The notes below the pieces were generated by a model, which was given only the letters and a program-made list of their open reading frames with translations, was not told the DNA's origin and did no database searches. Made by a program: the position numbers and the translations under genes. This document shows, piece after piece, positions 19,136 to 30,300 of a stretch of DNA of 64,000 bases (the stretch's first letter is position 1; each line of letters starts with the position of its first letter). Origin of the DNA: Odontesthes bonariensis (taxonomy: Eukaryota; Chordata; Actinopteri; Atheriniformes; Atherinopsidae); contig NC_134516.1 in assembly GCF_027942865.1 (NCBI RefSeq), positions 25,999,322 through 26,063,321 of the forward strand, written 5' to 3'.

Positions 19136-22100
19136 ATGTATGCCTATCCAGCTTTTCGCTGCCAGTCAGCCAGTTCAACCAGACTGCTCATGGTGCCGTC
19201 GGAGGAGGCAAAGAGCTTTGGCAGTGTCAGGTCTGGAAGAGCTAAACCCAAAGAGGAGGTGCTGGCAGAGGCCAGCAGCTTTGTCACTGGCCATGGTGGA
19301 GACCAAACTGATGACTTTTTAGTACTGGCTCACTGCCAGCTTCAGTTTGGTATGTACCAAGGCCAGAGATTTAGATGGCTCCTGGAGAACAGTCTTGGCT
19401 ATGCAATATATTTATTGCATAGTATTTCTAATGAAAGAGCACAAGAAACCCCTCTTTCCCAAAACAAACAGCTGCTCCTGCAGTACACTTCCCAAGTCAG
19501 AGAGATGACAGAGGAGCTGGAGAAGTTTAGGAAGAAGCAGGGTATGCAGGCAAGAGCACGGGAAACTGGAGACTCGGGCTGTTTGATGGTGGAGTTTGGA
19601 GATTTCAAGGGCCGCTCCATGAAGGAGGTTTATGAGGACCAGAGCAGGGAGGCCTAGACCCTCATTAAGTACCTGCTGAGAGCAGATGCCCGGCCCAACA
19701 CCAACATGGCCGTGTTCAAGGCATATGTCTTAAAGAGACAGACACCTGCCTCCACTTTCTCTGCACCACCGGCAGCCTCCACTTCCCCTGCACCACCTGC
19801 AGCCTCCACCTCCCCTGCACCACCTGCAGCCTCCACCTCCCCTGCACCACCGGCAGCCTCCACCTCCCCTGCACCACCGGCAGCCTCCACTTCCCCTGCA
19901 CCACCGGCAGCCTCCACTTCCCCTGTACCACCGGCAGCCTCCACCTCCCCTGCACCTCCACCTGCAGCCTCCACCTCCTCTGCACCTCCACCTGCAGCCT
20001 CCACCTTCTCTGCACCTCCACCGGCAGCCTCCACTTCCCCTGCACCACCTGCAGCCTCCACTTCCCCTGCACCTCCACCTGCAGCCTCCACCTCCCCTGC
20101 ACCTCCACCTGCAGCCTCCACCTCCTCTGCACCTCCACCTGCAGCCTCCACCTTCTCTGCACCTCCACCGGCAGCCTCCACTTCCCCTGCACCACCTGCA
20201 GCCTCCACTTCCCCTGCACCTCCACCTGCAGCCTCCACTTCCCCTGCACCTCCACCTGCAGCCTCCACCTCCTCTGGAATCCAAACTGGCCCATGGAAAA
20301 CTGCGACTGTGAAAGCGCTGCTGGCACGGAGCAAACATTTGTCTCCCTCACAGCTGGCAAAAAAGCTGACATCACCAGCCAAACCCTGTGAGTAGCAGTT
20401 TGAATTTTCCCTCCATCAGTTCTACTTGTGTAGCTTTACCATTTTACAGACTTGTAAAACGCAGAGCCTCCACCTTTTTGCAGCTCCAGCACCACAGTGC
20501 CCCTTACCACCACCTTCAAAACCCCTGACGGAACACTTGGCCCAACGGCAGCTTTTCCCCTCTGGTAAGTACGCACCATCCTGTGTACATTTGTCTCTGT
20601 GCGTTGTTAGCAGCAGGCCTGATGGTTTAAACATTTGTTCTCCAGGCACTTCTGAGGTTGATGATGAGGAACTGGTATCTGCTGCAGAGCAATGTGAAGC
20701 ACAGCTAAATACAGGTGTGGCATATGACACATATTGTGAGAAGGTTTAGTGACAACACTAAAAAGTATTATTTTGTGGAAAACTTCTGTGTTTTAATATA
20801 TTTTTCTTCACAATACAGAATTATATCAACCGGGATGCATTCTTTGAGTGCACTTCTTCCAAACCTTAAGGATGTACAAAGGTGTCTGGTTATTGTTTTG
20901 TGATTTTGCTTCCCCCAGCTCACTTCCACTTAACTCTGCGCACCCATGTGCTCTAATACAATCACCTGAATTTTAATGGCATTTTTTGCAGTTACACTGC
21001 ATGCTCCTCTCATTCACGCTTCAGCTCCTCTGAGCCCACAGACGGTGGCCATTCCTTGTTCTAACCATTAGAATCGATTAGTAATCGTAGTCTCTTTACT
21101 GTGTCTGTGTGCATGTTTCATATCTGTGGGCATCATTAATACTACTGAATTCATTTTGCATCATTTTTCTTGCTCTATTCCATTTAATTGTTACTTTTTT
21201 TAACATCATTTCTTGTATTCACAGCTTCATATTTCTTGCATCAGAAAGTGTACACTGGGTTCTTTGCTTCTTAAAACTAATCCTTCAGTTTCTGTCTGTA
21301 GTATTTCTGCACTGCGCCTGTTTGTGAGCTGCATTTATGGCATCTTACTATCAAACGCAACGGTTAATCTAATATTGTTTTGCTGCCTGCTTGCCTCGTT
21401 TCTCCTTCATCAGCTCTTAAGGACAAGCACTGGACGCGATGGCAGCTGGCCTGATGAAGCGGTACAGTGTGGCAGGAGAGGCGCCACCCAGAATTATGTA
21501 CGTGGACAGAGACTGCTGCAGTCAGCATGGCCCTTGTCGGGTGAAGGCCATGTTTTCAGAGTGGGATGGGCTTCAGGTGCGCCTTGATATCTGGCATTTC
21601 ATGCGGCGGTTTGCTGCAGGCGTCACAACTGAGGCCCATCTCATGTACAGCATCTTCATGGCACGCCTGTCCACGTGCATTTTTGAGTGGGATCCGGAAG
21701 ATGTTGTTGCTCTGCGCCTTGCCAAGGAGGGTGAGCTGGCAGCAAAGAGGATCGGCCACATCTCGGAGGAGGCGCTGACCACTCGTATTACCCGGAGGGA
21801 GTTGGCGCTGCACTGCAGGAGGAGGACCAGAGGGGTGGAGGAGACCACCAGACTGATTGGCTCACTGATCAGTCTGTTTGACAGTGTAAGTGGGAAGGAC
21901 ACTCTGGGCGTTCCTCTGCTGGACCATGAACGGATCCAGCAGATATGGCAGGAGCAGAGGAAACATGTGGGCTGCATCCAAGACCCAGAGGACTTCCCAC
22001 TTTACATCAGGACAGGCACCCTGAAGAAAGGCGGTGTGGAGCTGTGCTGCTACAGGTGTGCCCGTGGCTCCACCTCCCTGGAGTCCTTCCACCTCCACCT

Positions 22101-24294
22101 GAACAGATTTATTCCAGGTATTGCCTACATATGGGTTACTACCTATTTTGTCTCAATGTGTGGTTGTAAAGACAATTATTTTTTAACATAATTCTATGAC
22201 ATGTTACAGATCCTTCACAGCATATGTATGTCATATGTAGTGAATATCTTGTACAAATGTGACAAACGCTTCTTTGTTTATTTCCCTTCAGGAACCAGTG
22301 CCAGTGATGCGCATTTCCAGGCGTATCTCCTTGAAGGGGTGATGCGCTGGAATGATGACCGGCTGGAGGACGCCGTCAAAGGAGCACCTGCTTTCCGCGC
22401 TTACGGCAGCGCTCTGAGAGAGGCAGTGGACCAGCTCAGCCAAAGGGTGCTCGGGAGATGCTGGGATGAGCGTTATCGCACGCCTGGAGCATACACAGGC
22501 AAGAAATAATGCCCCATTCAACATGAAAAAGAACAGCGTGATTAATGTGACCTTTAATAACACTATTTATTAATCAGTTAAACCTTTAATGTATTAAAGG
22601 CAGCGGGAAGAGAAAGTGTAGCTGCTGTCCAGGAGAAGACAAACTGTTAGATAGATGTAAGGTGAAATATTAATTACTTTCTGTTTTATGTGTTGTTTCT
22701 GTAGGTGAGTTGCTGGGAATGGAGTACTTGTACAGCCAGACCGGCAACACACTGACTCCTGTGCTCCAGAGCCCAGAGGAGGAGGACAGGCTGGTGGAGG
22801 CAGTCAGCGATGAGGACGTACGGGATGAGGGGTTTGAAGAGGAGACCTTCAACGACATCACCGTTCCTGAGCTCCACGAGGATGACCTCTCCCGTGATCT
22901 GGAGAACAGGCCCTCATCGCTGATGACGAGTCCTCAGGCCTCACCACCTCAGGCCCCTCCATCACCTGCTGACCTGCCGTCCACGTCACATGACGGAGGA
23001 CAACATGCTGTCGCTGGCCCTTCAGCGCTTCCTGACACTTCTCAGGTAAGACACATTACTGGCTATTTCAATCTAATGACATTTTATTTCATATATATTA
23101 CTATTAATCAATTCATTTATTAGGGAGCAGTCTTCGGACCAGATGGGATCGCTGGGTGGGACAAGGTCCAGGATCTGGCGGGTTACCTGGTGGGTCTCCG
23201 TGAGGCTTCTTACCTCACTGAGCTGCAGGTGACCCAGGTCATCCAGCTGTGGACAGCTCTCCCTGAAGGCGACAAAGAGCGGGTCAACTACCAGCCTCGT
23301 CATCAGCCCAGACTGACAAGTGGCCGTTTTAAGGCTCCTAAGCGGTCTGGAGTCACGCCGGGTGTGGAGAGTGTCAAGCGCTGCTTGATTGGACATCCTG
23401 GGGGGCCAGCACAGTGGCCCAGCACCAACCGCTTGGTGGAGGCAATGTGCGCACGGCTGTGCACTTTGCACAAGACCACCACCAAGAAGGCTGGAGTTTC
23501 CACCCCCAGATGGACCAAGATACTCAGCGACTACCACCACATCCGGGACCTAGTGCTCAACAGTCCGCGGGTTCTGGCTGAGACCATGATCCAGCTCTTT
23601 GAGCTAAATCAGAGGACACTCATTCAATGGTAGGTCAGGCACATTATTCACCTCAAATTGACTGAAGAGCTCTCTAATGAATACATATCTAACAAAACTG
23701 GTCTTCTCTCAGGTTTCAACGGCGACAGAAGAGCCAGGAGAAGAGTGTCCTTTCTCAGGGAATGACTGCAACCAACCCGATTCCTCTGGCACCCGACCAG
23801 CTTCCACCACCCAAGGAGAAGCTGGGGCTCCTTCCCTCCACATCTGGCCCCAGGCATGAGTTTGTCCTCCCTCCAAATCTGGAAGGACTCCTGTTCTGCG
23901 GCCAGGCCGACGGCCAACTGCTGCCACCAGGGTGCAATCGATTTTACCCACCTCCACGGCACCAGACACTGCACAGCCCGTGCAGTTCATAATGCTGACA
24001 GCGCCTGGTGCTTCTGCACACAGTGCAGGCCCAGCTCCTCCCATTCTGCCCCCTGCTGCTCCTGTGTCCCGGTTCACAGAGAGGAACAGGCGCCGGCGGG
24101 CTCTCCAGGAGGAGAGTGGAGTCCAGAAAAGGAAGTATGTCAGAGGAGTCGGCTACAACACCTGCAGCCAGTGTGGGCACCCCAAAACAAAAGAGTTCGG
24201 GCACAGTCGTCACGGCAATAAGACATTTTGCTCTCGTGCCTCGAACGGCAAAACTCTGGAAGAGTGGCTGGCAGAACAGAGGCCAGCAAAATAA
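19136..24294 (+). pseudogene. Dada-like DDE transposase gene, copy 1 (broken)
   Basis: Multi-exon gene. Exon 2 starts at an acceptor and MYAYPAFR (19,136). It encodes two modules like the C-terminal domain of ExoX-type proteins (FGMYQGQRFRWLLEN; FGDFKGRSMKEVYED) and an AASTSPAPP repeat. Small exons follow, then the DDE region: second Asp in YVDRDC (21,505), LDIWHFMRR, and Glu in TSLESFH (22,081). Later exons are 22,292-22,498, 22,705-23,045, 23,124-23,629 and 23,713-24,294. The last carries a cysteine/histidine zinc-binding module (CSQCGHPKTKEFGHS ... FCSRA). Damage: TAG at 19,655 (CAG in copy 2), a deletion near 21,420 removing the DUF6729-like region and first catalytic Asp, and a frame change near 23,932-23,990. 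The protein family is a multicopy aquatic-animal family that I recall as DUF6729-containing. Confidence 0.75.
19745..20275 (+). repeat. 27/30-bp coding minisatellite, copy 1 (about 19 units)
   Basis: In-frame repeats encoding AASTSPAPP (27 bp) or AASTSPAPPP (30 bp), with two repeated blocks of higher order. It lies in the exon-2 frame of the transposase-like gene. The long minus-strand frames through it are shadows. Copy 2 has about 25 units. Confidence 0.92.
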
Positions 24295-24466
24295 ATCTGT
24301 TTCTCTTGTAAATATTGTATATTGTGTGCTATAGTATGTATATATTTTTTCTGTACAGTTTTTTTTACTTAGTGTACAGTTTTTTTTACTCGTGTGTATA
24401 GTTTCACTTCAAAGTGTGCCTTTTAACCGTGAGTCTGAAGGAGATTTCATTATCTTGTATAATGGC

Positions 24467-24472
24467 AATAAA
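24467..24472 (+). terminator. Polyadenylation signal AATAAA of the transposase-like gene
   Basis: AATAAA about 175 bp past the stop codon at 24,292. Another AATAAA overlaps the stop region itself. Copy 2 has lost this part. Confidence 0.5.
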
Positions 24473-25168
24473 GACTCTTTATTCTTCTTGATTCTTAAAT
24501 ATTTGTTTATTTTACATTTTGTTCATCTACATTAGATCTGATTGTGCCAAAATTTAAGACTCAGCCTGTACATCATCAAAAAAGCTCCATATTACTCCAT
24601 ATACCAGCTCCCACAGTCTTTGAAGACACTTTATTGTTATCATTATTATACAGAAACAGAAATAAACATGACAAGTCATTAGGGGGGCATTTGATATTAA
24701 ATCCAAAGCAATGCTCTTCATAATAAACACAAAATTATAAGTATGAATCAATACAATGACGTGACACTGCTATGGCATCAGGCACACTTATTATCATTAT
24801 GGCTATTGTTATTGTTATTATAATAACAATAAACAGATAAGCATTATTGGTCATTGGGGGCATTTAACCCTAAAGCTAAAGCCATGTTCTTAGTAATACA
24901 CAAAATAAGTATTAATTAATACAATGATCAGAAATCGCGATCGGATTTCTGATCGCGAGGGCGCATCACAGCTCTGTCCTGCACATATCTGGTTCGAATC
25001 TAGCTCGCGGCAGGTAAGTCCATTGACATAAGATTCAAAATCTTCCATAATGCACAGAGATATCGCCTGGATATAGCTGCATGGAAAACTGTCTCTGATA
25101 TTTCCTTAATCTGTATTTTCTGCGTCTTTTCACTTGCGTTGACGGGCTCAAAGATCGGCTCCCTTCCT
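24473..25168. other. Non-coding sequence between transposase gene and tRNA-Ala 5' half
   Basis: AT-rich sequence with TTATTG-type simple repeats (24,790-24,835) and a near-palindrome 'agaaatcgcgatcggattt' at about 24,929-24,953. A B-box-like 'ggttcgaatct' near 24,993 does not fold into a tRNA. If the insertion model is right, this is the right end of the element. No clear inverted terminus matching the left side (after 18,057 or 26,249) was found. Confidence 0.45.
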
Positions 25169-25206
25169 ATGCGAAGCGAGCGCTCTACCATTTGAGCTAA
25201 TTCCCC
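25169..25206 (-). pseudogene. tRNA-Ala 5' half (split gene, unit 1)
   Basis: Minus strand from 25,206: acceptor GGGGAAT, TA, D-arm GCTCAAATGGTAGAGC, G, 5' anticodon stem CTCGC, and loop bases TTCGCAT (anticodon CGC). Homology to tRNA stops in the loop. The matching 3' half lies at 18,019-18,057. Confidence 0.85.
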
Positions 25207-25513
25207 TTCGATTGATGTATTATTAGCGCTTCCAAATTAACGAACCATTTCTGACCAAACGATCCAGTCCTTGATACATCAAAAGGAATAGATCTCACAA
25301 CTGAAGCTTGTTGGTTTTTCTCAGAGTGGTTGAATGTGTCAAGTAGAGTCTTGCGTTCGATCAGTGAGACATGGAAAATCCGTAGTGTTTCATGGTTTGG
25401 CAGATTCTTTTTTCTTTCCGATTTTAAACAAAGTTGAATTTGCACATTAGTTGGTTTGTCTTTATAAGATGATCATTAAGGCCTCTCACCAGAAGAGCAC
25501 CTAAAAGATTTCT

Positions 25514-25580
25514 GAGGAGTGCGGACATCAATCCCGCCACATTTTGCCTGGAAAGCAAGCCCTTTATAATTTGATATAGT
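25514..25580 (-). pseudogene. Degenerate tRNA-Ala-like relic
   Basis: The minus strand shows a T-arm-like GCGGG-ATTGATG-TCCGC followed by ACTCCTC, and an anticodon-arm-like CTTGC-TTTCCAG-GCAAA, but no credible D-arm or acceptor 5' strand. It looks like an old tRNA-Ala copy with a mutated loop. Confidence 0.4.
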
Positions 25581-25874
25581 TTGTCTTCCATATTTGGGTA
25601 CATACTGAAGAGATTGTAATAACCCCAACCCTAAATTTGACTTATCCTAAGTGCAATTGCTTTTGTTTCGCCCAATTTTAAATCAAGCAACCTCAAACAT
25701 CCCTACATGGTACCACATTTAGATAATAATGATTCTATTTTTGTGAAAGGAGGATAAATTCATATCCTCTGCACGCAAGACCATTGTATCTAATGAGGCT
25801 CCAATTTTGAGATCAAAATTATACCAGCTGTAGTTTAAGACGGAATTTTTCATGGTCAAACTTACAAGAGAGAG

Positions 25875-25956
25875 GACGAGGTGGCCGAGCGGTTAAGGCG
25901 ATGGACTGCTAATCCATTGTGCTTTGCACGCATGGGTTCGAATCCCATTCTCGTTG
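25875..25956 (+). tRNA. tRNA-Ser (GCT)
   Basis: 82 nt type II tRNA. Acceptor GACGAGG pairs with TCTCGTT (two G-T pairs), the D-arm is TGGCCGAGCGGTTAAGGCGA, and the anticodon stem TGGA flanks loop CTGCTAA with anticodon GCT. It has the long variable arm (TGTGCTTTGCACG) and a perfect T-arm TGGGTTCGAATCCCA. Probably functional. Its 5' half recurs at 34,555. Confidence 0.93.
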
Positions 25957-26209
25957 GCTTTGCATGTCAATTTCTGTTCGTTAAAATTTCTCATTCCAAT
26001 TCTTACAAGCAGGCTTTTCAAACAATGCTTCTGTCGCAACATTTTTATTTGCCTACACGAAGTTCATTTGGGCGATTGAATCTATCATGAAGAATTTTGA
26101 GTGTGACTTCAGGCTAATGTGAAAGAGCTGTCTTACTTTCAGTTTGCATCCACCTTTGCCACATTCAGCTGTTAATCATTTCCTCCACAGAGGACAAAGT
26201 AAAGACAAC

Positions 26210-26249
26210 TGGAGAATGTGGGCGTCGATCCCGCTACCTCTCACTTGCG
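26210..26249 (-). pseudogene. tRNA-Ala 3' half (unit 2)
   Basis: Same sequence as 18,019-18,057, with one T-stem change (CCCAC for CCCGC) and a fuller junction, 'cacttgcg' then 'cttactgtgttccg'. Unit 1 lost those junction bases. The matching 5' half has been deleted from unit 2. Confidence 0.82.
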
Positions 26250-26304
26250 CTTACTGTGTTCCGTCAATTTCGCCAAAGTAAGCCCAAAGTAAGCCCAAAG
26301 TAAG

Positions 26305-26511
26305 CCCACATTAGCCAATCACGTCTCAGTTGAGCTTACTTTTGACCAATCACGTTTCCCCCTTTGGGCTTACTTTGGGCTTACATTTGACCAATCAGCG
26401 TTCCTCCCTCCCATTTCTTACTTTTGACCAATCACTGTTCGTCCTTCCTCTCCGGCGTACTTTGCCGCATTCTGCAGTCCGGCAGTTCTCAACTTTCCAT
26501 CTATCTCTAAG
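26305..26511 (+). promoter_or_regulatory. CCAAT-rich promoter and first exon, unit 2
   Basis: Four CCAATCA motifs with one extra 'aagtaagccc' repeat relative to unit 1. The exon ends at AAG|GTAAGT (donor at 26,512). Confidence 0.55.
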
Positions 26512-26693
26512 GTAAGTCGTGTTTTATTCTGTTATTGACCGTAAACTTGTAAGCTTTTCTAGGGTAAATAAATAGCAAAGGGTGTCGCTAAACGTAGTAT
26601 AAAATGCAAAATATAAAAAGTTAAAAATATCGCCTGATATGCGAGTGTGTGAATGATGAGCGAAGCCGCGCTGTTTTATGATAGCTGGAAAAC

Positions 26694-26775
26694 GGATGAA
26701 TGGATGGATGGATGGATGAATGGATGGAAGGATGATGGATGAATGGATAGATGGATGGATGGATGGATAGATGGA
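26694..26775 (+). repeat. (GATG)n microsatellite, unit 2
   Basis: Shorter and rearranged version of the intron-1 repeat at 18,477-18,571. Confidence 0.85.
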
Positions 26776-27340
26776 GTAGTGCCAGGAGACAGTTCTGTTT
26801 TTAAAAATGTAGCTCGGTAGGTCAACAAACTAATAGAAGTCTAACGTAGCTGTCATGCTACCATACAACGCGAATAAGTGTTAGCATTACAGTTACAGAG
26901 TACAGTTAATAAACATCACAGCAATTATCCTAGGCCTGCCGCTGCATGTCTTAAAACCAATATGGACAGATATACTGTATGTATGTATTGAAAGTTAGCC
27001 TAATGACATTTTACATTGTTTTGATGGGTTGGCGTGACGTCAATGTGGCGTTAATCCACGGATCTCATTTGCTGAATTTAGTTCTGATAGAAAGGAAAAT
27101 AAATAACCTTAATAAATTCAGCCTGGGAAAGAAGCTCTGGCTGCACCCCCTGCTATTTGTCACACCTCTGTGTTACAGCAGGTGCGAGGGTGTGGAATAG
27201 GGGCGTGGCATGTATGGGAAAGCTAACACTTTCCCTCAGCTCTGTGTGAAGCTGCTCTGTGTTTGTTTGTTTAATGAGTGAGGGGGGCAGCCTCTGTTAC
27301 AGATGAATTTACACATTTTTTCAAAATTTTCATTCACAGA

Positions 27341-30300
27341 ATGTATGCGTATCCAGCTTTTCGCCGCCAGTCAGCCAGTTCAACCAGACTGCTCATGGTG
27401 CCGTCGGAGGAGGCAAAGAGCTTTGGCAGTGTCAGGTCTGGAAGAGCTAAACCCAAAGAGGAGGTGCTGGCAGAGGCCAGCAGCTTTGTCACTGGCCATG
27501 GTGGAGACCAAACTGATGACTTTTTAGTACTGGCTCACTGCCAGCTTCAGTTTGGTATGTACCAAGGCCAGAGATTTAGATGGCTCCTGGAGAACAGTCT
27601 TGGCTATGCAATATATTTATTGCATAGTATTTCTAATGAAAGAGCACAAGAAACCCCTCTTTCCCAAAATAAGCAGCTGTTCCTGCAGTACACTTCCCAA
27701 GTCAGAGAGATGACAGAGGAGCTGGAGAAGTATAGGAAGAAGCAGGGTATGCAGGCAAGAGCACGGGAAACTGGAGACTCGGGCTGTTTGATGGTGGAGT
27801 TTGGAGATTTCAAGGGCCGCTCCATGAAGGAGGTTTATGAGGACCAGAGCAGGGAGGCCCAGGCCCTCATTAAGTACCTGCTGAGAGCAGATGCCCGGCC
27901 CAACACCAACATGGCCTTGTTCAAGGCATATGTCTGAAGAGACAGACACCTGCCTCCACTTCCTCTGCACCACCGGCAGCCTCCACTTGCCCTGCACCAC
28001 CGGCAGCCTCCACTTCCCCTGCACCACCTGCAGCCTCCACTTCCCCTGCACCACCGGCAGCCTCCACCTCCCCTGCACCACCGGCAGCCTCCACTTCCCC
28101 TGCACCACCTGCAGCCTCCACTTCCCCTGCACCACCTGCAGCCTCCACCTCCCCTGCACCTCCACCTGCAGCCTCCACTTCCCCTGCACCACCTGCAGCC
28201 TCCACCTCCCCTGCACCACCGGCAGCCTCCACTTCCCCTGCACCACCGGCAGCCTCCACTTCCCCTGCACCACCTGCAGCCTCCACCTCCCCTGCACCTC
28301 CACCTGCAGCCTCCACTTCCCCTGCACCACCTGCAGCCTCCACCTCCCCTGCACCACCGGCAGCCTCCACTTCCCCTGCACCACCGGCAGCCTCCACTTC
28401 CCCTGCACCACCGGCAGCCTCCACTTCCCCTGCACCACCGGCAGCCTCCACCTCCCCTGCACCACCGGCAGCCTCCACTTCCCCTGCACCACCTGCAGCC
28501 TCCACTTCCCCTGCACCACCTGCAGCCTCCACTTCCCCTGCACCACCTGCAGCCTCCATTTCCCCTGCACCACCTGCAGCCTCCACCTCCTCTGCACCTC
28601 CACCTGCAGCCTCCACCTCCTCTGGAATCCAAACTGGCCCATGGAAAACTGCCACTGTGAAAGCGCTGCTGGCACGGAGCAAACATTTGTCTCCCTCACA
28701 GCTGGCAAAAAAGCTGACATCACCAGCCAAACCTTGTGAGTAGCAGTTTGAATTTTCCCTCCATCAGTTCTACTTGTGTAGCTTTACCATTTTACAGACT
28801 AGTAAAACGCAGAGCCTCCACCTTTTTGCAGCTCCAGCACCACAGTGCCCCTTACCACCACCTTCAAAAGCCCTGACCGAACACTTGGCCCAACGGCAGC
28901 TTTTCCCCTCTGGTAAGTACGCACCATCCTGTGTACATTTGTCTCTGTGCGTTGTTAGCAGCAGGCCTGATGGTTTAAACATTTGTTCTCCAGGCACTTC
29001 TGAGGTTGATGATGAGGAACTGGTATCTGCTGCAGAGCAATGTGAAGCACAGCTAAATACAGGTGTGAAATATGACACACATATTGGGAGAATGTTTAGT
29101 GACAACACTAAAAAGTATTATTTTGTGGAAAACTTCTGTGTTTTAATATATTTTTCTTCACAATACAGAATTATATCAACCGGGATGCATTCTTTGAGTG
29201 CACTTCTTCCAAACCTTAAGGATGTACAAAGGTGTCTGTGTATTGTTTTGTGATTTTGCTTCCCTCAGCTCACTTCCACTTAACTCTGCGCACCCATGTG
29301 CTCTAATACAATCACCTGAAATTTAATGCCATTTTTCGCAGTTACACTGCATGCTCCTCTCATTCACGCTTCAGCTCCTCTGAGCCCACAGACGGTGGCC
29401 ATTCGTTGTTCTAACCATTAGAATCGATTAGTAATCGTAGTCTCTTTACTGTGTCTGTGTGCATGTTTCATATCTGTGGGCATCATTAATACTACTGAAT
29501 TCATTTTGCATCATTTGTCTTGCTCTATTCCATTTAATTGTTACTTTTTTTAACATCATTTCTTGTATTCACAGCTTCATATTTCTTGCATCAGAAAGTG
29601 TACACTGGGTTCTTTGCTTCTTAAAACTAATCCTTCAGTTTCTTTCTGTAGTATTTCTGCACTGCGCCTGTTTGTGAGCTGCATTTATGGCATCTTACTA
29701 TCAAACGCAACGGTTAATCTAATATTGTTTTGCTGCCTGCTTGCCTCGTTTCTCCTTCATCAGCTCTTGCAGCCACTGTGCATCTGGAGGCCGGTGCCGA
29801 TCCTCCACCAGCAGCGATACCGGGTCTGGTTCTTCATCAGCCACCGGCTGAGCTTCCCAGTCACTGGAAGAGTCAGCTTCCACCTTTCCAGCAGGAGTGG
29901 ATTCGGCGCACCTTGTTCAAGACCAACCCACGAACCGGTAAGCCGGAGCTGGTGGCTCCGCTGAAGCTTTGGTGGCATCCTCCTCAGCCCCCCCTCATCC
30001 ACAGCCAGCCTCCCGCCTCACCCGACCAGTTCTTCTGTCGGCCAGTCTTCCTGTGGATGCCCCAGAAGATGTGGCTGTTTCCTCTCATCTGTGTCCGTCC
30101 AGCCTGTGGCAAGCGCAGACTAACAGCAGCAGGGCTGTACCAAACGGTGCGCAAGGTGTTGGACATTGACGGGTGGTATGACCTTGCCACTGAGTACCTG
30201 GAGTGCAAAGGCTGCTCTAAAAAGTATCCTGCTTGGTCCGAGGACATCTTAGGCCAGCTGGATATGGGCCACCGCAGCCAGTTTCCAGCTTTGCTTACAT

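Larger units (their letters stand above)
17811..26001 (+). repeat. 8.2-kb tandem unit 1
   Basis: It begins 'cttacaagcaggctttt', as does unit 2 at 26,002, and contains in order: tRNA-Ala 3' half, CCAAT promoter, transposase-like gene, tRNA-Ala 5' half, a tRNA-like relic and tRNA-Ser. Unit 1 has lost about 1.15 kb of the gene interior that unit 2 retains (29,768-30,917), at 21,420. Confidence 0.9.

Noticed and set aside
19654-20382. Long minus-strand frames rich in EVEAAGG, RWRLQV or GCRWC repeats at 19,654-20,382 and 27,617-28,730
   Set aside because: They are the antisense of the AASTSPAPP minisatellite. The 27/30-bp periods keep several frames open, and the sense frame is continuous with exon 2 of the transposase gene in copy 1.
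20422-20749. Extended single-exon gene at 20,422-20,749 and 28,770-29,253
   Set aside because: These are two short exons of the transposase gene with clear AG/GT borders. The open frame across the intron is accidental.
24980-25012. Another tRNA gene around 'ggttcgaatctagctcg'
   Set aside because: The B-box-like string is present, but no acceptor, D or anticodon stems can be drawn around it.
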